From the NCBI RefSeq assembly GCF_004364285.1, contig NZ_SOBE01000004.1:62001-126000 (forward strand): a DNA stretch of 64,000 bases, in the 5' to 3' direction. This document shows positions 36,687 through 49,861 of this stretch, piece after piece. Under the pieces are notes generated by a model, which ran no database searches, was not told the DNA's origin, and saw only the letters and a list, made by a program, of their open reading frames with translations. Position numbers and translations under genes: made by a program. Numbering within the stretch: the stretch's first letter is position 1; every line of letters starts with the position of its first letter. The DNA comes from Frigoribacterium sp. PhB116 (GTDB lineage Bacteria > Actinomycetota > Actinomycetes > Actinomycetales > Microbacteriaceae).

Positions 36687-39275
36687 ATGACACGAGGTCG
36701 GCTGCGGGTGCTGCTCGGCGCCGCTCCCGGCGTCGGCAAGACCTTCACGATGCTCGAGGAGGGCGCGAGGCTGCGCGACGAGGGCAAGGACGTCGTGGTG
36801 GCCGTGGTCGAGACCCACGGCCGGGCAGCGACCGCCGCCCGGCTGGGCGACCTCGAGGTGGTGCCGCGCGAGCGGCACGTGCACCGCGGGGTCGAGCTCG
36901 ACGAGATGGACCTGGAGGCGGTGCTCGCCCGGGCGCCGCAGGTCGCGCTCGTCGACGAGCTCGCGCACAGCAACGCCCCGGGCTCCCGGCACGACAAGCG
37001 CTGGCGCGACGTGCAGGCCCTGCTCGACGCCGGCATCTCGGTGGTGTCGACCGTCAACGTGCAGCACGTCGAGTCGCTGGCCGACGTCGTCGAGCAGATC
37101 ACCGGCGCGGCGCAGCACGAGACCGTGCCCGACGCGGTGCTGCGCGCGGCCGACCAGATCGAGGTCGTCGACCTGGCGCCGCAGGCGCTCCGCGACCGGC
37201 TCGCGGCGGGTGACGTCTACCCCGCCGCCCGGGTCGACGCGGCGCTCTCGAACTACTTCCGGCTCGGCAACCTCACCGCGTTGCGCGAGCTCGCCCTGCT
37301 CTGGCTCGCCGACGAGGTCGACAGCGCCCTCCGCGCGTACCGCGTCGAGCACGGCATCGACGCCGCGTGGGAGGCGCGCGAGCGCGTGGTCGTGGCCCTC
37401 ACCGGAGGCGCGGAGGGCGAGACGCTGATCCGTCGCGCCGCGCGCATCGCGGCCCGCAGCGCCGGGGGCGAGCTGATCGCCGTGCACGTCAGCACCCCCG
37501 ACGGCCTCCGGCAGGGCGCGCCCGGCGCGCTCGCGGCCCAGCGCGCCCTCGTCGAGAAGCTCGGCGGCAGCTACCACCAGGTCGTCGGCTCGGACGTGCC
37601 GAGGGCGCTGGTCGACTTCGCCAAGGGGGCCGACGCCTCCCAGCTCGTGATCGGCGTCAGCCGGCGCGGGCGGCTCGGGTCGCTCGTCACCGGGCCGGGC
37701 ATCGGTGCGACCGTGATCCGCGAGTCGGGCCAGCTCGACGTGCACATCGTGACGCACTCGGCGGCCGGCCGGGGCTGGTCGCTGCCCAAGCTCGGCGGGG
37801 CGCTGTCGCGCTCGCGGGTCGTCACCGGCTTCGTGCTCGCGGCCGTCGTCGGGCCGCTGCTCACCTGGCTGCTCGCGGGGCACCGCACAGAAGACGGCAT
37901 CGCGGGCACCGTGCTGCTGTTCCAGCTGCTCGTCGTCGTCGTGGCGGTGACCGGCGGCGTCTGGCCGGCGCTCTTCGCCGCCCTGTTGTCGGGCGTCACG
38001 CTCGACCTCTTCTTCATCGCGCCCATCTACAGCGTCACGATCGCCGAGCCGCTGCACCTGCTCGCTCTCGTGCTGTACGTGCTCAACGCCGCCATCGTCA
38101 GCTGGGTCGTCGACCAGGCGGCCCGGCGCAGCCGGTCGGCGGCCCGGGCCCTCGCCGAGACCGAGCTGCTCGCGACCGTGTCGGGCAGCGTGCTGCGGGG
38201 GCAGGACGCGCTGCAGGCGCTCGTCGCGCGGACCCGCGAGGCGTTCGGTCTGAGGCGGGTGCGGGTGCTGTCGGGCGACGAGGTGCTCGGCGACAGCGGG
38301 GTGGCGGGCGACGGGCCTGCTGGTGCTGGTGCATCGGCCGACGTCTCGACGCTGCCCGCGGGGGAGCACGGCGTGCTCGAGCTGACCGGCCAGCCGCTGC
38401 AGGCGGGCGACCGACGCCTCCTCGCCGTGGTCGCCGCGCAGGTCGAGGCGGCGCTCGAGCACTCGGCGCTCACCCGCACGGCCGGCCAGGTCGCGCCGCT
38501 CGCCGAGGTCGACCGGATGCGCAGCGCGCTGCTGGCCGCCGTCGGGCACGACCTGCGCCGACCGCTCGCCGCGGCGACCGCCTCCGTCAGCGGCCTGCGC
38601 CAGCCCGGAGTCGAGTGGAGCGACGCCGACCGCGACGAGCTGCTCGCCACCGCGTGGGAGAGCCTGGAGTCGCTGTCGACCCTCGTCACGAACCTGCTCG
38701 ACGTCAGCCGGGTGCAGGCCGGGGCGCTCGCCGTCCGCACCGCGGTCGTCGACGTCGACGACGTCGTGCTCGGGGCGCTCGACGAGCTCGGGCTCGGGCC
38801 CGCCGACGTCGAGCTGGCTCTGCGCGCCTCGGTGCCGGCCGTCGTCGCCGACGCCGTGCTGCTGCAGCGGGTCCTCGTCAACCTGCTCGACAACGCGCTG
38901 CGCCACTCGCCCGACGGCACCCTCGTGCGCATCTCGACCAGCGGCTTCGCCGGCCGGGTGGAGGTGCGGGTCGTCGACCGCGGGCCCGGCGTCCCGCCTG
39001 AGCGCCGCGACGAGATCACCGTCGCGTTCCAGCGGCTCGGCGACACCGACAACTCCACCGGGCTCGGGCTCGGCCTCGCCCTGAGCAAGGGGTTCACGGA
39101 GGCGATGGGCGGCACCCTCACGATGGACGACACCCCGGGCGGCGGCCTCACCGCCGTCGTCTCCCTGCCCGAGGCCCCGACCCCCGCAGCCGGCGCGGAT
39201 CCTCACGGGATCCCTACGTCGGGAACGCGATCGGCGCCTCCTGCGGGCGGTACCGTCGTCGAGGAGGGCCCGTGA
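36687..39275 (+). CDS. kdpD: Kdp sensor histidine kinase
   Basis: An 862-residue sensor of K+ limitation. The N-terminal KdpD domain (1-215) has the Walker [12 protein letters not shown] and [17 protein letters not shown]-like domain follows (about 230-350), then four helices (about 375-475), GAF-like and HisKA domains with His621 in GHDLRRPLA, and a HATPase with [12 protein letters not shown] and [12 protein letters not shown]. The ATG at 36687 was chosen because the family starts with the RGRLRVLLG strand. Its 3' end overlaps the kdpE GTG by 4 bases and contains a KdpE-like box. Confidence 0.94.
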   Translation: MTRGRLRVLLGAAPGVGKTFTMLEEGARLRDEGKDVVVAVVETHGRAATAARLGDLEVVPRERHVHRGVELDEMDLEAVLARAPQVALVDELAHSNAPGSRHDKRWRDVQALLDAGISVVSTVNVQHVESLADVVEQITGAAQHETVPDAVLRAADQIEVVDLAPQALRDRLAAGDVYPAARVDAALSNYFRLGNLTALRELALLWLADEVDSALRAYRVEHGIDAAWEARERVVVALTGGAEGETLIRRAARIAARSAGGELIAVHVSTPDGLRQGAPGALAAQRALVEKLGGSYHQVVGSDVPRALVDFAKGADASQLVIGVSRRGRLGSLVTGPGIGATVIRESGQLDVHIVTHSAAGRGWSLPKLGGALSRSRVVTGFVLAAVVGPLLTWLLAGHRTEDGIAGTVLLFQLLVVVVAVTGGVWPALFAALLSGVTLDLFFIAPIYSVTIAEPLHLLALVLYVLNAAIVSWVVDQAARRSRSAARALAETELLATVSGSVLRGQDALQALVARTREAFGLRRVRVLSGDEVLGDSGVAGDGPAGAGASADVSTLPAGEHGVLELTGQPLQAGDRRLLAVVAAQVEAALEHSALTRTAGQVAPLAEVDRMRSALLAAVGHDLRRPLAAATASVSGLRQPGVEWSDADRDELLATAWESLESLSTLVTNLLDVSRVQAGALAVRTAVVDVDDVVLGALDELGLGPADVELALRASVPAVVADAVLLQRVLVNLLDNALRHSPDGTLVRISTSGFAGRVEVRVVDRGPGVPPERRDEITVAFQRLGDTDNSTGLGLGLALSKGFTEAMGGTLTMDDTPGGGLTAVVSLPEAPTPAAGADPHGIPTSGTRSAPPAGGTVVEEGP
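39200..39218 (+). promoter_or_regulatory. Putative KdpE box inside the kdpD 3' end
   Basis: TCCTCACG-GGA-TCCCTACG with an 11-base period, 54 bases before kdpE. It matches 31659-31677 and 40071-40089. May give kdpE extra, self-controlled transcription. Confidence 0.55.
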
Positions 39276-39967
39276 AGATCCTGATCGCCGACGACGACCC
39301 GCAGATCCTGCGGGCGCTCAAGGTGACCCTCGGCGCCCACGGCTACGAGATCCACACCGCGTCCGACGGTCGCGAGGCGCTCGACGTCGCCATGACGCAG
39401 CACCCCGACCTGGTCATGCTCGACCTCGGCATGCCGCGGCTCGACGGCGTCGAGGTGATCGCTGGCCTGCGCGGCTGGTCGACCGCGCCCGTGCTCGTCG
39501 TCTCCGGGCGCACCGACGCCGCCGACAAGGTCGAGGCGCTCGACGCCGGCGCCGACGACTACGTGACGAAGCCGTTCGCGATGGAGGAGCTGCTCGCGCG
39601 CATCCGCGCGCTCACCCGTCGCCTCGCTCCCGGCGACGACGACACGCCCGTGGTCGAGTTCGGCGACGTGCGGGTCGACCTGTCGGCCACGACGGTGACG
39701 CGCGCCGGCGAGCTCGTGCGGCTGACGCCGACCGAGTGGCGCGTGCTCGAGCTGCTGCTGCAGAGCCCGGGCAAGCTCGTCACCCGCGAGACCCTGCTGA
39801 CGCAGGTGTGGGGGGCGTTCCACGCGAAGGACACGGGCTACCTCCGCCTCTACTTCGCGCAGCTGCGCAAGAAGCTCGAGCCGGTGCCGGCCGAGCCGCG
39901 CTACCTCGTCACCGAGCTGGGCATGGGCTACCGCTTCGTGCCGGACGGAGGCGCCGAGAAGCCCTGA
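39272..39967 (+). CDS. kdpE: Kdp response regulator
   Basis: A 231-residue OmpR-type regulator. The receiver pocket is D7/D8 with phospho-acceptor Asp51 in [12 protein letters not shown], then VSGRTD and the Lys in TKPFAMEEL. The winged helix (about 130-225) has [14 protein letters not shown] and ends GMGYRFV. The GTG at 39272 overlaps the kdpD stop and follows GAGGAGGG by 4 bases. It activates kdpFABC when K+ is scarce. TCCTCACG-type boxes in three places are its likely targets. Confidence 0.95.
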   Translation: MKILIADDDPQILRALKVTLGAHGYEIHTASDGREALDVAMTQHPDLVMLDLGMPRLDGVEVIAGLRGWSTAPVLVVSGRTDAADKVEALDAGADDYVTKPFAMEELLARIRALTRRLAPGDDDTPVVEFGDVRVDLSATTVTRAGELVRLTPTEWRVLELLLQSPGKLVTRETLLTQVWGAFHAKDTGYLRLYFAQLRKKLEPVPAEPRYLVTELGMGYRFVPDGGAEKP

Positions 39968-40070
39968 CCTCCGAGGAGCCCGACCGCCGCGGTCGCCGTC
40001 GGGCCGCGCAGCGCACGCGATCTGCATGTCCGCCGTGGGCACGCTGGGAGCCCGTTGCGGACGTCCGAAG

Positions 40071-40089
40071 TCCTCACGACATCCTTACG
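40071..40089 (+). promoter_or_regulatory. Putative KdpE box upstream of the APC permease
   Basis: TCCTCACG-ACA-TCCTTACG with an 11-base period, 85 bases before the permease GTG. The third copy of the kdp element, suggesting that the permease belongs to the KdpE regulon. Confidence 0.6.
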
Positions 40090-40173
40090 CCTCACCGCCC
40101 CGTGCCGCCTCGCGCCGGGCGTAGCGTTGCTCCGTCGAGCCGTCCCGGGTGCGACGAGCGACGAGAGGTCACC

Positions 40174-42159
<1,986 letters not shown>

Positions 42160-42241
42160 CCGCCGCGCTGCCGGCCGCCGCCCGAGGGCGCCGCCGCCGC
42201 CGCGCCCCAGCTCGCCTGCCCACCGCCTCCCTCCCCCTTCC

Positions 42242-42301
42242 GAACCGCGTTCCGAACCATGAACCGCGAAAAAACGCGGTTCATGGTTCGGAACGCGGTT
42301 C
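42242..42301. repeat. 27-base-arm hairpin, left of the AbiEi-like gene
   Basis: Perfect arms 42242-42268 and 42275-42301 (core GTTCCGAACCATGAACCGCG) with an A6 loop. It lies 7 bases after the stop of the AbiEi-like gene. A near copy lies at 43456-43515 on its other side. Confidence 0.8.
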
Positions 42302-42308
42302 ATCGCGG

Positions 42309-43349
42309 TCAGCCGACGAAGCGCCTCAGGGCGATGCGGGCAGCGGAGTCGACCCGTCGCGGGTCGAGCCCCACCCCCACGCCCTGCAGCAGTTCGGCCA
42401 GTCGGCGAGGCTGGACGATGTCGAGGTACTCGCAGTGGACCACGTGCTCGATGTCGTCCGACTCGAGGAGGCGTCTGTCGCGCCGCCCACGGTCGCGCAC
42501 GACCTCTGCAGGGGTGCGTCCCGCGAGCATCGTGGGGTCGGTCAGCTTGACCAGCCCGTTGAACTCCAGGGCGACGCCGTGCTTCGCGAGGAAGATGTCG
42601 CAGCGCCCGGCGAATCGACCTCGGCTCTCGAACGACCGCTGCAGATGGACGTCGGAGAGCCCTAGTTCGAAGAGGAGGAGACGGAGCAGGGACTCGCCGC
42701 CGTTCTCGGCCCAGGGCGACGCGAACTGCACGACGCGGCGCGCGGCGCGGTCGCCCGGCCGTGAACCGTCGCCGATGCGCTGGAGGAGCTGCGTCCGGAC
42801 CGTGGCGAGACGTTCGACGACACCGGGGCTCGTCTCGTGGCCGCGAGGGAGGACGAGACGACGCAGCACCGCGTCGACGCAGAGGACGGCGTCGGCGAAG
42901 GGAGACGTGCGCGACACGTCGACGGCCGTCCTGGAGAGATCTGTGACGCAGAGTCCGTGCACGAGCGACGTCTCGCTGGCGGGGGCCCGCCCCGGACGCC
43001 GGAGCAGGTGAGTCGAGCGGGCGGTCGTCGTCCGCCGCGGATCGACCACGGTGACGACGTCCGGCATCGCCGGGGAGACGGCCGGCAGATCGTGCAGGAC
43101 CGCTGCCGACGTGTGCGACACGACGCAGACGTCCGCCAGGCCCAGGGCGACTGCTCTCGCGAGCACGACGTGTAGACCGCGCTCATCGAGACGACGGAAG
43201 TCGTCTGCCCGGAGGTACGTCCCCTGGTGGATCCTCACGAGCTGGCCCCGTCGGACGCTCCTCCGCAGGGCCGCCGTCTCTCTGGCACCGTCTCCGTGCG
43301 TGGCGGCGAAGAGCAGCTCGCAGCGGGAGGGGTCGGTCGTGTCGTCCAC
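42309..43349 (-). CDS. AbiEi-type antitoxin domain fused to nuclease-like C-terminus
   Basis: A 346-residue cytosolic protein of a type common in Microbacteriaceae. The first 60 residues look like an AbiEi winged helix (LRRSVRRGQLVRIHQGTYLR). The middle (about 75-200) has the AbiEi transferase-like segment, with VVSHTSAAVLHDLP. The last 100 residues resemble a Vsr/DUF559 PD-(D/E)xK fold: CDIFLAKHGVALEFNGLVKL gives Asp, Glu and Lys, but with Asn in place of the usual Asp after Glu-Phe. The GTG at 43349 was chosen because homology-like sequence begins there; upstream frame is low-complexity and runs into the hairpin. No AbiEii toxin is adjacent. A defence or toxin-antitoxin role is an inference. 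Confidence 0.65.
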   Translation of the reverse strand: MDDTTDPSRCELLFAATHGDGARETAALRRSVRRGQLVRIHQGTYLRADDFRRLDERGLHVVLARAVALGLADVCVVSHTSAAVLHDLPAVSPAMPDVVTVVDPRRTTTARSTHLLRRPGRAPASETSLVHGLCVTDLSRTAVDVSRTSPFADAVLCVDAVLRRLVLPRGHETSPGVVERLATVRTQLLQRIGDGSRPGDRAARRVVQFASPWAENGGESLLRLLLFELGLSDVHLQRSFESRGRFAGRCDIFLAKHGVALEFNGLVKLTDPTMLAGRTPAEVVRDRGRRDRRLLESDDIEHVVHCEYLDIVQPRRLAELLQGVGVGLDPRRVDSAARIALRRFVG

Positions 43350-43455
43350 GGCTCGAGGCTGACGGAGACCGGCGTCGCGAGCCTGCGCCGCACCTCCCCG
43401 ATGGGGACGTTGGGGCGAGGACGGCAACTGTGGAGGAGGAGCCACCAAGCCCCAT

Positions 43456-43515
43456 GAACCGGGTTCCGAACCATGAACCGCGATAAAACGCGGTTCATGG
43501 TTCGGAACGCGGTTC
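43456..43515. repeat. 27-base-arm hairpin, right of the AbiEi-like gene
   Basis: Arms 43456-43482 and 43489-43515 with one mismatch and the loop ATAAAA. It shares the GTTCCGAACCATGAACCGCG core with 42242-42301. The two enclose the AbiEi-like gene and its upstream region. Confidence 0.8.
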
Positions 43516-43631
43516 CCGGCGTGGCGGGGCATGGGCGGGCGGAGGCACGGGCTAGGCGCGCGGAGCGGGCGCAGGGCGGCGGGGTACAGCGGGCCGGGCG
43601 CTCAGCTTGGCCCCTGCAGCCGCGCAGCCTG

Positions 43632-43637
43632 TATGTC
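43632..43637 (+). promoter_or_regulatory. -10-like box of glgX
   Basis: TATGTC, 6 bases before the ATG at 43644. No Shine-Dalgarno is present. Confidence 0.35.
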
Positions 43638-43643
43638 TGGTGC

Positions 43644-45731
<2,088 letters not shown>

Positions 45732-45748
45732 GAGCACCAGGCGAGAGC

Positions 45749-45783
45749 TGACCCGAGGAGGCGCGCGTCGCCTCCTCGGGTCA
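45749..45783. terminator. 15-base-arm hairpin after glgX
   Basis: Arms TGACCCGAGGAGGCG (45749-45763) and complement (45769-45783) with a 5-base loop, 17 bases after the glgX stop. Confidence 0.75.
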
Positions 45784-45819
45784 GGTCGGGCCGGTCCTCG
45801 GAACGGGACCGCACGAGAA

Positions 45820-45859
45820 CGCCGGAGGGCGGGCACCCAGGGGTGCCCGCCCTCCGGCG
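45820..45859. terminator. 19-base-arm hairpin between glgX and the next gene
   Basis: Perfect arms 45820-45838 and 45841-45859 with a 2-base loop, 19 bases beyond the stop of the convergent small gene. Very stable bidirectional terminator. Confidence 0.8.
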
Positions 45860-45878
45860 TGTGGTCGGGTCGGCGGCG

Positions 45879-46154
45879 TCAGGCCGTCGCGAGCTGACGT
45901 GCGTGCTCGACGAAGAAGTCGGCGTAGGACGGGCCTGTTGCGACGACGGGCACGCGGGGCGTCCGAGAGGTGCGGCGGCGCTTCGGGTAGGCGGCGATGC
46001 GGACCGGGGCGACGCTGGACTCGCGTCGGTAGAAGCTGCCGCTGGTGACGTCGACCCGGAAGCGGACGTGCTGGACGAGCTGTTCCGGGTCGAGGGCCGC
46101 GAGCTCGCGGGCCGACACGGAGGGGGCGGGGGGACGGGGTGCGTCAGTGTTCAT
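45879..46154 (-). CDS. Hypothetical protein, 91 residues
   Basis: A small cytosolic protein of unknown function. The ATG at 46154 was chosen because AGGA lies about 11 bases upstream and longer starts add unusual sequence. The product has SVSARELAALDPEQLVQHVRF, a beta-rich middle FRVDVTSGSFYRRE and a basic stretch PKRRRTSRTPR, then an amphipathic end. No signal or helix spanning the membrane. It is convergent with glgX. Upstream, at 46262-46274, a site resembles the inverted repeat of the marR promoter at 2354-2366. Confidence 0.6.
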   Translation of the reverse strand: MNTDAPRPPAPSVSARELAALDPEQLVQHVRFRVDVTSGSFYRRESSVAPVRIAAYPKRRRTSRTPRVPVVATGPSYADFFVEHARQLATA

Positions 46155-46261
46155 GTTCGGCTCATTCCTGGCGCCCTGCGAACGCCTGATCGAACTGCGG
46201 ATGATGGCTGTGCCGCCGTGAATCGGCACGTCCCCACTGTCGCAGTCGACCCTGGAAGTGT

Positions 46262-46274
46262 CTAGCTCACCTAA
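46262..46274 (-). promoter_or_regulatory. TTAGGTGAGCTAG element, copy of the marR site
   Basis: On the minus strand this reads TTAGGTGAGCTAG and matches TTAGGCGAGCTAA in the marR promoter at 11 of 13 positions. The left half resembles a DtxR/IdeR box. It lies 108 bases before the 91-residue protein gene. Confidence 0.4.
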
Positions 46275-46399
46275 CTATTGTTCGCGTCGCGGATACCCGC
46301 GTCACCACATGGGCCGCGCGCACGACCTGTCAGACGCGCCGCGTCGGGCGCGCCGCGTCGCGGGTGCCGCGTCGGGCGCGCCGGGTCGGCCCCGCCGGG

Positions 46400-47302
46400 T
46401 CAGACGCACCGGTCGACGAGCGCGTCGGCAAGCTGCCGGGTGACCTCGGCGTCGACCGTCACCGGCTCGCCGTCCAGCGACGAGAGGGGCGCGACCAGCC
46501 GGCCGCTCGAGACGAGCCAGAGCGCGTCGGCCCGGCGTACCTCGTCCATCGGCAGCAGCACCTCGGCGACCTCGTGCCCGAGCGAGCGCAGCACCTCGAA
46601 GGCGGCGGCCTGGGTCGTGCCCTCGAGGATCCCCTGGTCGGTGCGCGGCGTGACGAACACGCCGTCGAGACGCGCGATCAGCGACGCCGACGGCCCCTCG
46701 AGCGCGTAGCCGTCGCTGCTCACGAAGAGCACGTCGTCGGCTCCCCGGCGGGCGGCCTCGCGCAGCACGCTCTTGTTGACGGCGTACGACAGCGTCTTGG
46801 CGCCCTGCAGCAGCCACGGCGAGGTCTGCGCGACGTCGTGCCGGTAGCCGCGGTCGAGCGACACGACGCGGATGCCGTGCACGCGCTCGGCGTCGTGGTC
46901 GGGCATCAGCTCGGTGCGCACCCACGCCGTCGGCGTCCCGTCGCCTCCCTCGATGCCCCGGGTCACGACGAGCTTCTGCAGGAGGAGCGGCGCGGGCTCG
47001 TGCAGCCTCGCCGACTCGAGGCAGGCGGCCCGGATCACGTCGAGGTCGAGCTCGGGCAGGTCGAGCAGGGCCGCCGAGCGGGCGAGCCGGGCGAGATGCG
47101 GCTCCAGCGCTTGGATCGAGCCGTGCGAGACGCCGAGGCCCTCGAAGATCCCGTCGCCGCGGGTGACGCCGAGGTCGGTGACGTGGATCGTGTGCTCGGA
47201 CGGATCGACGACCCGCCAGCCCGTCTCGCCGGGAGCCCGCGGCGGCCCGCCCGCGGCCGCTCGGTCGATCAGCACGAGGACGGGAGGCGGGGCGTCGGTC
47301 AT
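46400..47302 (-). CDS. pabC: Aminodeoxychorismate lyase / class IV aminotransferase
   Basis: A 300-residue pyridoxal-phosphate enzyme. The fold-type IV Lys is Lys169 in LQGAKTLSYAVNK, with VTDLGVTRGDGIFEG near the start and SSDGYALEGPSASLI and LEGTTQAAAFEVL later. The set fits 4-amino-4-deoxychorismate lyase, which makes p-aminobenzoate for folate, although branched-chain or D-amino-acid aminotransferases look alike. The ATG at 47302 is followed by the family pattern. A -35 TTGACT and CATCAT -10 on the minus strand lie about 75-105 bases upstream. Confidence 0.78.
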   Translation of the reverse strand: MTDAPPPVLVLIDRAAAGGPPRAPGETGWRVVDPSEHTIHVTDLGVTRGDGIFEGLGVSHGSIQALEPHLARLARSAALLDLPELDLDVIRAACLESARLHEPAPLLLQKLVVTRGIEGGDGTPTAWVRTELMPDHDAERVHGIRVVSLDRGYRHDVAQTSPWLLQGAKTLSYAVNKSVLREAARRGADDVLFVSSDGYALEGPSASLIARLDGVFVTPRTDQGILEGTTQAAAFEVLRSLGHEVAEVLLPMDEVRRADALWLVSSGRLVAPLSSLDGEPVTVDAEVTRQLADALVDRCV

Positions 47303-47378
47303 GAGGGCGACGCTAGCAGCGCCCCAGGGCTCCAGGACGGTCGCTAGGCGGACTAGTCAGAACGTCTAGCGAAAGTAG

Positions 47379-47408
47379 ATGATGACCAGGCTTTTCCTTC
47401 AGAGTCAA
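47379..47408 (-). promoter_or_regulatory. Probable pabC promoter
   Basis: On the minus strand TTGACT (47408-47403) is followed, after about 18 bases, by CATCAT. Downstream, TCGCTAG and CTAGCGA (47341-47347 and 47366-47372) form an inverted repeat that could be an operator. Confidence 0.45.
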
Positions 47409-47435
47409 CCCCTGCCGGGACGTCGTCTGCAGCCG

Positions 47436-47441
47436 TAGGCT
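47436..47441 (+). promoter_or_regulatory. TAGGCT box opening a structured intergenic stretch
   Basis: TAGGCT pointing right, at the head of a 260-base stretch with several stable stems and no start codon nearby. It may start an untranslated RNA or a long leader of the HAD gene. Confidence 0.35.
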
Positions 47442-47447
47442 GGCGGA

Positions 47448-47700
47448 GCCCGCCTCGAGCAGGCACGTGGCTCTCCGCACCGTCGGAGCTTCACGCAGGG
47501 ACGATCGCTGCGGAGGGTCACGAGGGGCAGGCCTGCCGCTGCCGGCCTGCCGTTCCCTCCGAGGAGGGGCCGCGCCCCTCGAGCGAGGAGCGCGACCCGA
47601 ATGCCGCTCCGCGAGCGTGAGCTTCACGGGCAGGGAGCGCTCGCGGTGCGCGACACCCTGTGGGACCGGTGAGGTCCCGACCCGACAAGGCTACGCGTTC
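47448..47700 (+). other. Structured, non-coding stretch; possible RNA
   Basis: Several stems are visible: GGAGGG with CCCTCC around GGCAGGC/GCCTGCC (about 47513-47562), GAGGGGC with GCCCCTC, and GGGACC with GGTCCC. No family (RNase P, tmRNA, SRP, 6S or a known riboswitch) could be assigned. The 571-base gap between pabC and the HAD gene holds nothing that looks coding. Confidence 0.3.
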
Positions 47701-47873
47701 CGTCGAGTTCCCCGGAAGGGGGCCAGCGGACGCGCACGGCATGCACAGGCTGCACGGAGCAGCTCGGCCGGACCCGTACCCCGGCGAGGTCCCCCGTCCT
47801 GCCCGAGACCGTGCCGGCCACCACCCTGCCGTCCACGGCCGTCCTGCCCACCGTCGTGCGACAGACTGGCGCC

Positions 47874-48542
47874 ATGAGCTCCGAGCAGCCCCGCACGACC
47901 CTGACCGCCCGGGCGGTCGTCTTCGACATGGACGGGACGCTCGTCGACTCGACCGCCCTGGTCGAGCGCATCTGGACCGAGTGGTGCGGCCCGCTCGGCC
48001 TGCACCCCGGCGAGGTGCTGGCCTTCGCGCACGGCAGGCAGACCGCGGACACGGTCAGGCGGTTCCTGCCCGAGCTGGACGAGGAGGCGGTGCTCCGGCA
48101 CGTCGACGCCCTGCTGTCGGTCGAGGGCGAGGCCCCCGACGGCGTGGTGGAGATCCCCGGCGCGGCCGCGTTCGTCGCCGCGCTGCCCGGGCAGCTCGTC
48201 GCGCTCGTGACGAGCGCCCCGGGGAACATCGCGCGGACCCGCACCGCCGTCGCGGGGGTCGGGCTGCCCGCGGTCGTGCTCGCCTCAGAGGACGTGCCCG
48301 TCGGCAAGCCCGCTCCCGACGGGTACCTGCGGGCGGCCGAGCTGCTGGGCGTCGACCCGGGCGACGTCGTCGTCTTCGAGGACGCGGAGGCGGGGCTGCA
48401 GGCCGCGCGCGCCTCCGGGGCCCAGGTCGTGGTCGTCGGCGACCACGACGGGCCGGCCGCCGAGGGGCTGACGCGCATCACGGACTACCGCGGCGCCGTG
48501 GTCGAGCTCGGCGACGACGGGCTGCTCACGATCACGCTCTGA
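47874..48542 (+). CDS. HAD-IA sugar-phosphate phosphatase-like
   Basis: A 222-residue phosphatase of the beta-phosphoglucomutase-like group. Motif I VFDMDGTLVDS (Asp18 and Asp20) is near the start, a small helical cap follows, then VTSAPGNIARTR, the Lys in VGKPAPDGYLRAAELLG and motif IV FEDAEAGLQAA. CAGACT lies 6 bases before the ATG. It is convergent with the epimerase gene. Candidate substrates are small sugar phosphates. Confidence 0.85.
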   Translation: MSSEQPRTTLTARAVVFDMDGTLVDSTALVERIWTEWCGPLGLHPGEVLAFAHGRQTADTVRRFLPELDEEAVLRHVDALLSVEGEAPDGVVEIPGAAAFVAALPGQLVALVTSAPGNIARTRTAVAGVGLPAVVLASEDVPVGKPAPDGYLRAAELLGVDPGDVVVFEDAEAGLQAARASGAQVVVVGDHDGPAAEGLTRITDYRGAVVELGDDGLLTITL

Positions 48543-48583
48543 GCCTGGGCGGCAGAGCCTGGGCGGCAGCGCCCGGGCGGCCG

Positions 48584-49600
48584 TCAGCCGCTGAGCGGGT
48601 GCGAGCCGGCGTGCGAGTCGCGTCGGCCGATCGCGCGGGCGAAGGCGCGCAGCGTGTCGCCGGAGGAGTGCCGGGGCGTCCAGCCGAGCTGCTCGCGCGC
48701 GGCGTCCGTCGACATGACGGGGACCTTGGCGGCGATGTCGAGCCAGCCGGGCTCCGTCGGCTGCAGGCGCAGCAGCCACGTCACGAGCGCCGCGGCGCGC
48801 ATCACGCGGTAGGGCACCGGAAGCAGCCGCGTGCCGAACGCCTCCGCCACCATCTGCGGATCGACGATCGGCTCGGCCGCGAGGTTGAAGGCCCCACCGA
48901 CCCGGCGGTCGATCGCTCGCCAGAAGGCGTCGGCGACGTCCTCGGCGTGCACGACCTGCGACACGAAGCGCGGCGCGAGGGGGAGGAAGGGGAGGCGGTG
49001 GTGCTGCATCCACCGGGTCGGGACCCAGCGGCCGAGGAACAGGCCGATGATCTCGCTCGCGGCGGCAGGCTGGAACACCAGCCCGGGACGCATCCGGGTC
49101 AGGACGACGTCGGGGTGTTTCACGGCCCACGCGTCCATCAGTCGTTCGTTGACCGCCTTGTGCTTCGAGTAGCTCGACCGGCGCACGCCCTTGGTCTTGT
49201 AGGACTCCGAGACGCGACGCGACTTGGGGCCGCGGCTGTAGGCGCCGACGGACGACGCGACGAGCACGTGCGGCACCCCGGCCAGGGCGACGGCGTCGAG
49301 CACGTGGCGCGTCCCGACGACGTTGGTGCGCCACATCGCGTCGCGGTCGTGGCTCGGCTGCAGCGCCCAGCCGAGGTGCACGACGGCGTCGGCGCCGACG
49401 AAGGCGCGGGCCAGCCGGTCGGGCGAGGCGTCGTCGCCGACGTCGAGGGTGAACCACTGGACGTCGCCGTACGGCGGCGAGGCCGTGCGGGGCGCACGAC
49501 GGGCGATGCCGACCAGCTCGGTGACGTCGGCTTCGGACTGGAGCCGCGTCAACAGGGCCGTGCCCAGGTTGCCGGTGGCTCCGACGACGACCACGCGCAT
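48584..49600 (-). CDS. NAD-dependent epimerase/dehydratase (extended SDR)
   Basis: A 338-residue extended SDR. The NAD motif is GATGNLG (residues 8-14), with LASSVGAYS and the active YSKHK (Tyr-x-x-x-Lys). HAEDVADAFWRAI is a substrate-side motif of sugar or steroid epimerases. The ATG follows GAGGGAG by 8 bases. It stands alone. A nucleotide-sugar or a similar carbonyl substrate is likely. Confidence 0.85.
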   Translation of the reverse strand: MRVVVVGATGNLGTALLTRLQSEADVTELVGIARRAPRTASPPYGDVQWFTLDVGDDASPDRLARAFVGADAVVHLGWALQPSHDRDAMWRTNVVGTRHVLDAVALAGVPHVLVASSVGAYSRGPKSRRVSESYKTKGVRRSSYSKHKAVNERLMDAWAVKHPDVVLTRMRPGLVFQPAAASEIIGLFLGRWVPTRWMQHHRLPFLPLAPRFVSQVVHAEDVADAFWRAIDRRVGGAFNLAAEPIVDPQMVAEAFGTRLLPVPYRVMRAAALVTWLLRLQPTEPGWLDIAAKVPVMSTDAAREQLGWTPRHSSGDTLRAFARAIGRRDSHAGSHPLSG

Positions 49601-49744
49601 GCTGCGGTCTCCCTCGCATAGCTCTCGGACAGGTGTGGACGCCTGGGGCTGCTGTCGCGGACCTGACGTCCCGTCGAGCCTACGCGGCGCGCCTGGGCCG
49701 CCGCCCGGGAGGGGCGACGTGCTGCAGGCTGCTGCCTGGAGCGT

Positions 49745-49801
49745 CGAGTTGCCCCGAACGGCTGCCCGGCAGTCTCGGAGGCGACCGTTCGGGGCAACTC
49801 G
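49745..49801. repeat. 17-base-arm inverted repeat
   Basis: CGAGTTGCCCCGAACGG (49745-49761) and its exact complement (49785-49801), separated by 23 bases. It lies between the epimerase start and the phosphoesterase stop. Confidence 0.7.
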
Positions 49802-49861
49802 CGCAGTCAGGGGGAGGTGAGGGAGCGGGAGCGCGCGGGGGAGGCGGAGGTGAGGGAGGGA

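Noticed and set aside
42242-43515. Insertion sequence bounded by inverted repeats
   Set aside because: The enclosed gene is not a transposase, each end is itself a complete palindrome and no target duplication was seen.
47448-47700. Match to RNase P RNA, tmRNA, SRP RNA or a ydaO-type riboswitch
   Set aside because: None of the conserved motifs of these families was found; kept only as an unassigned structured stretch.
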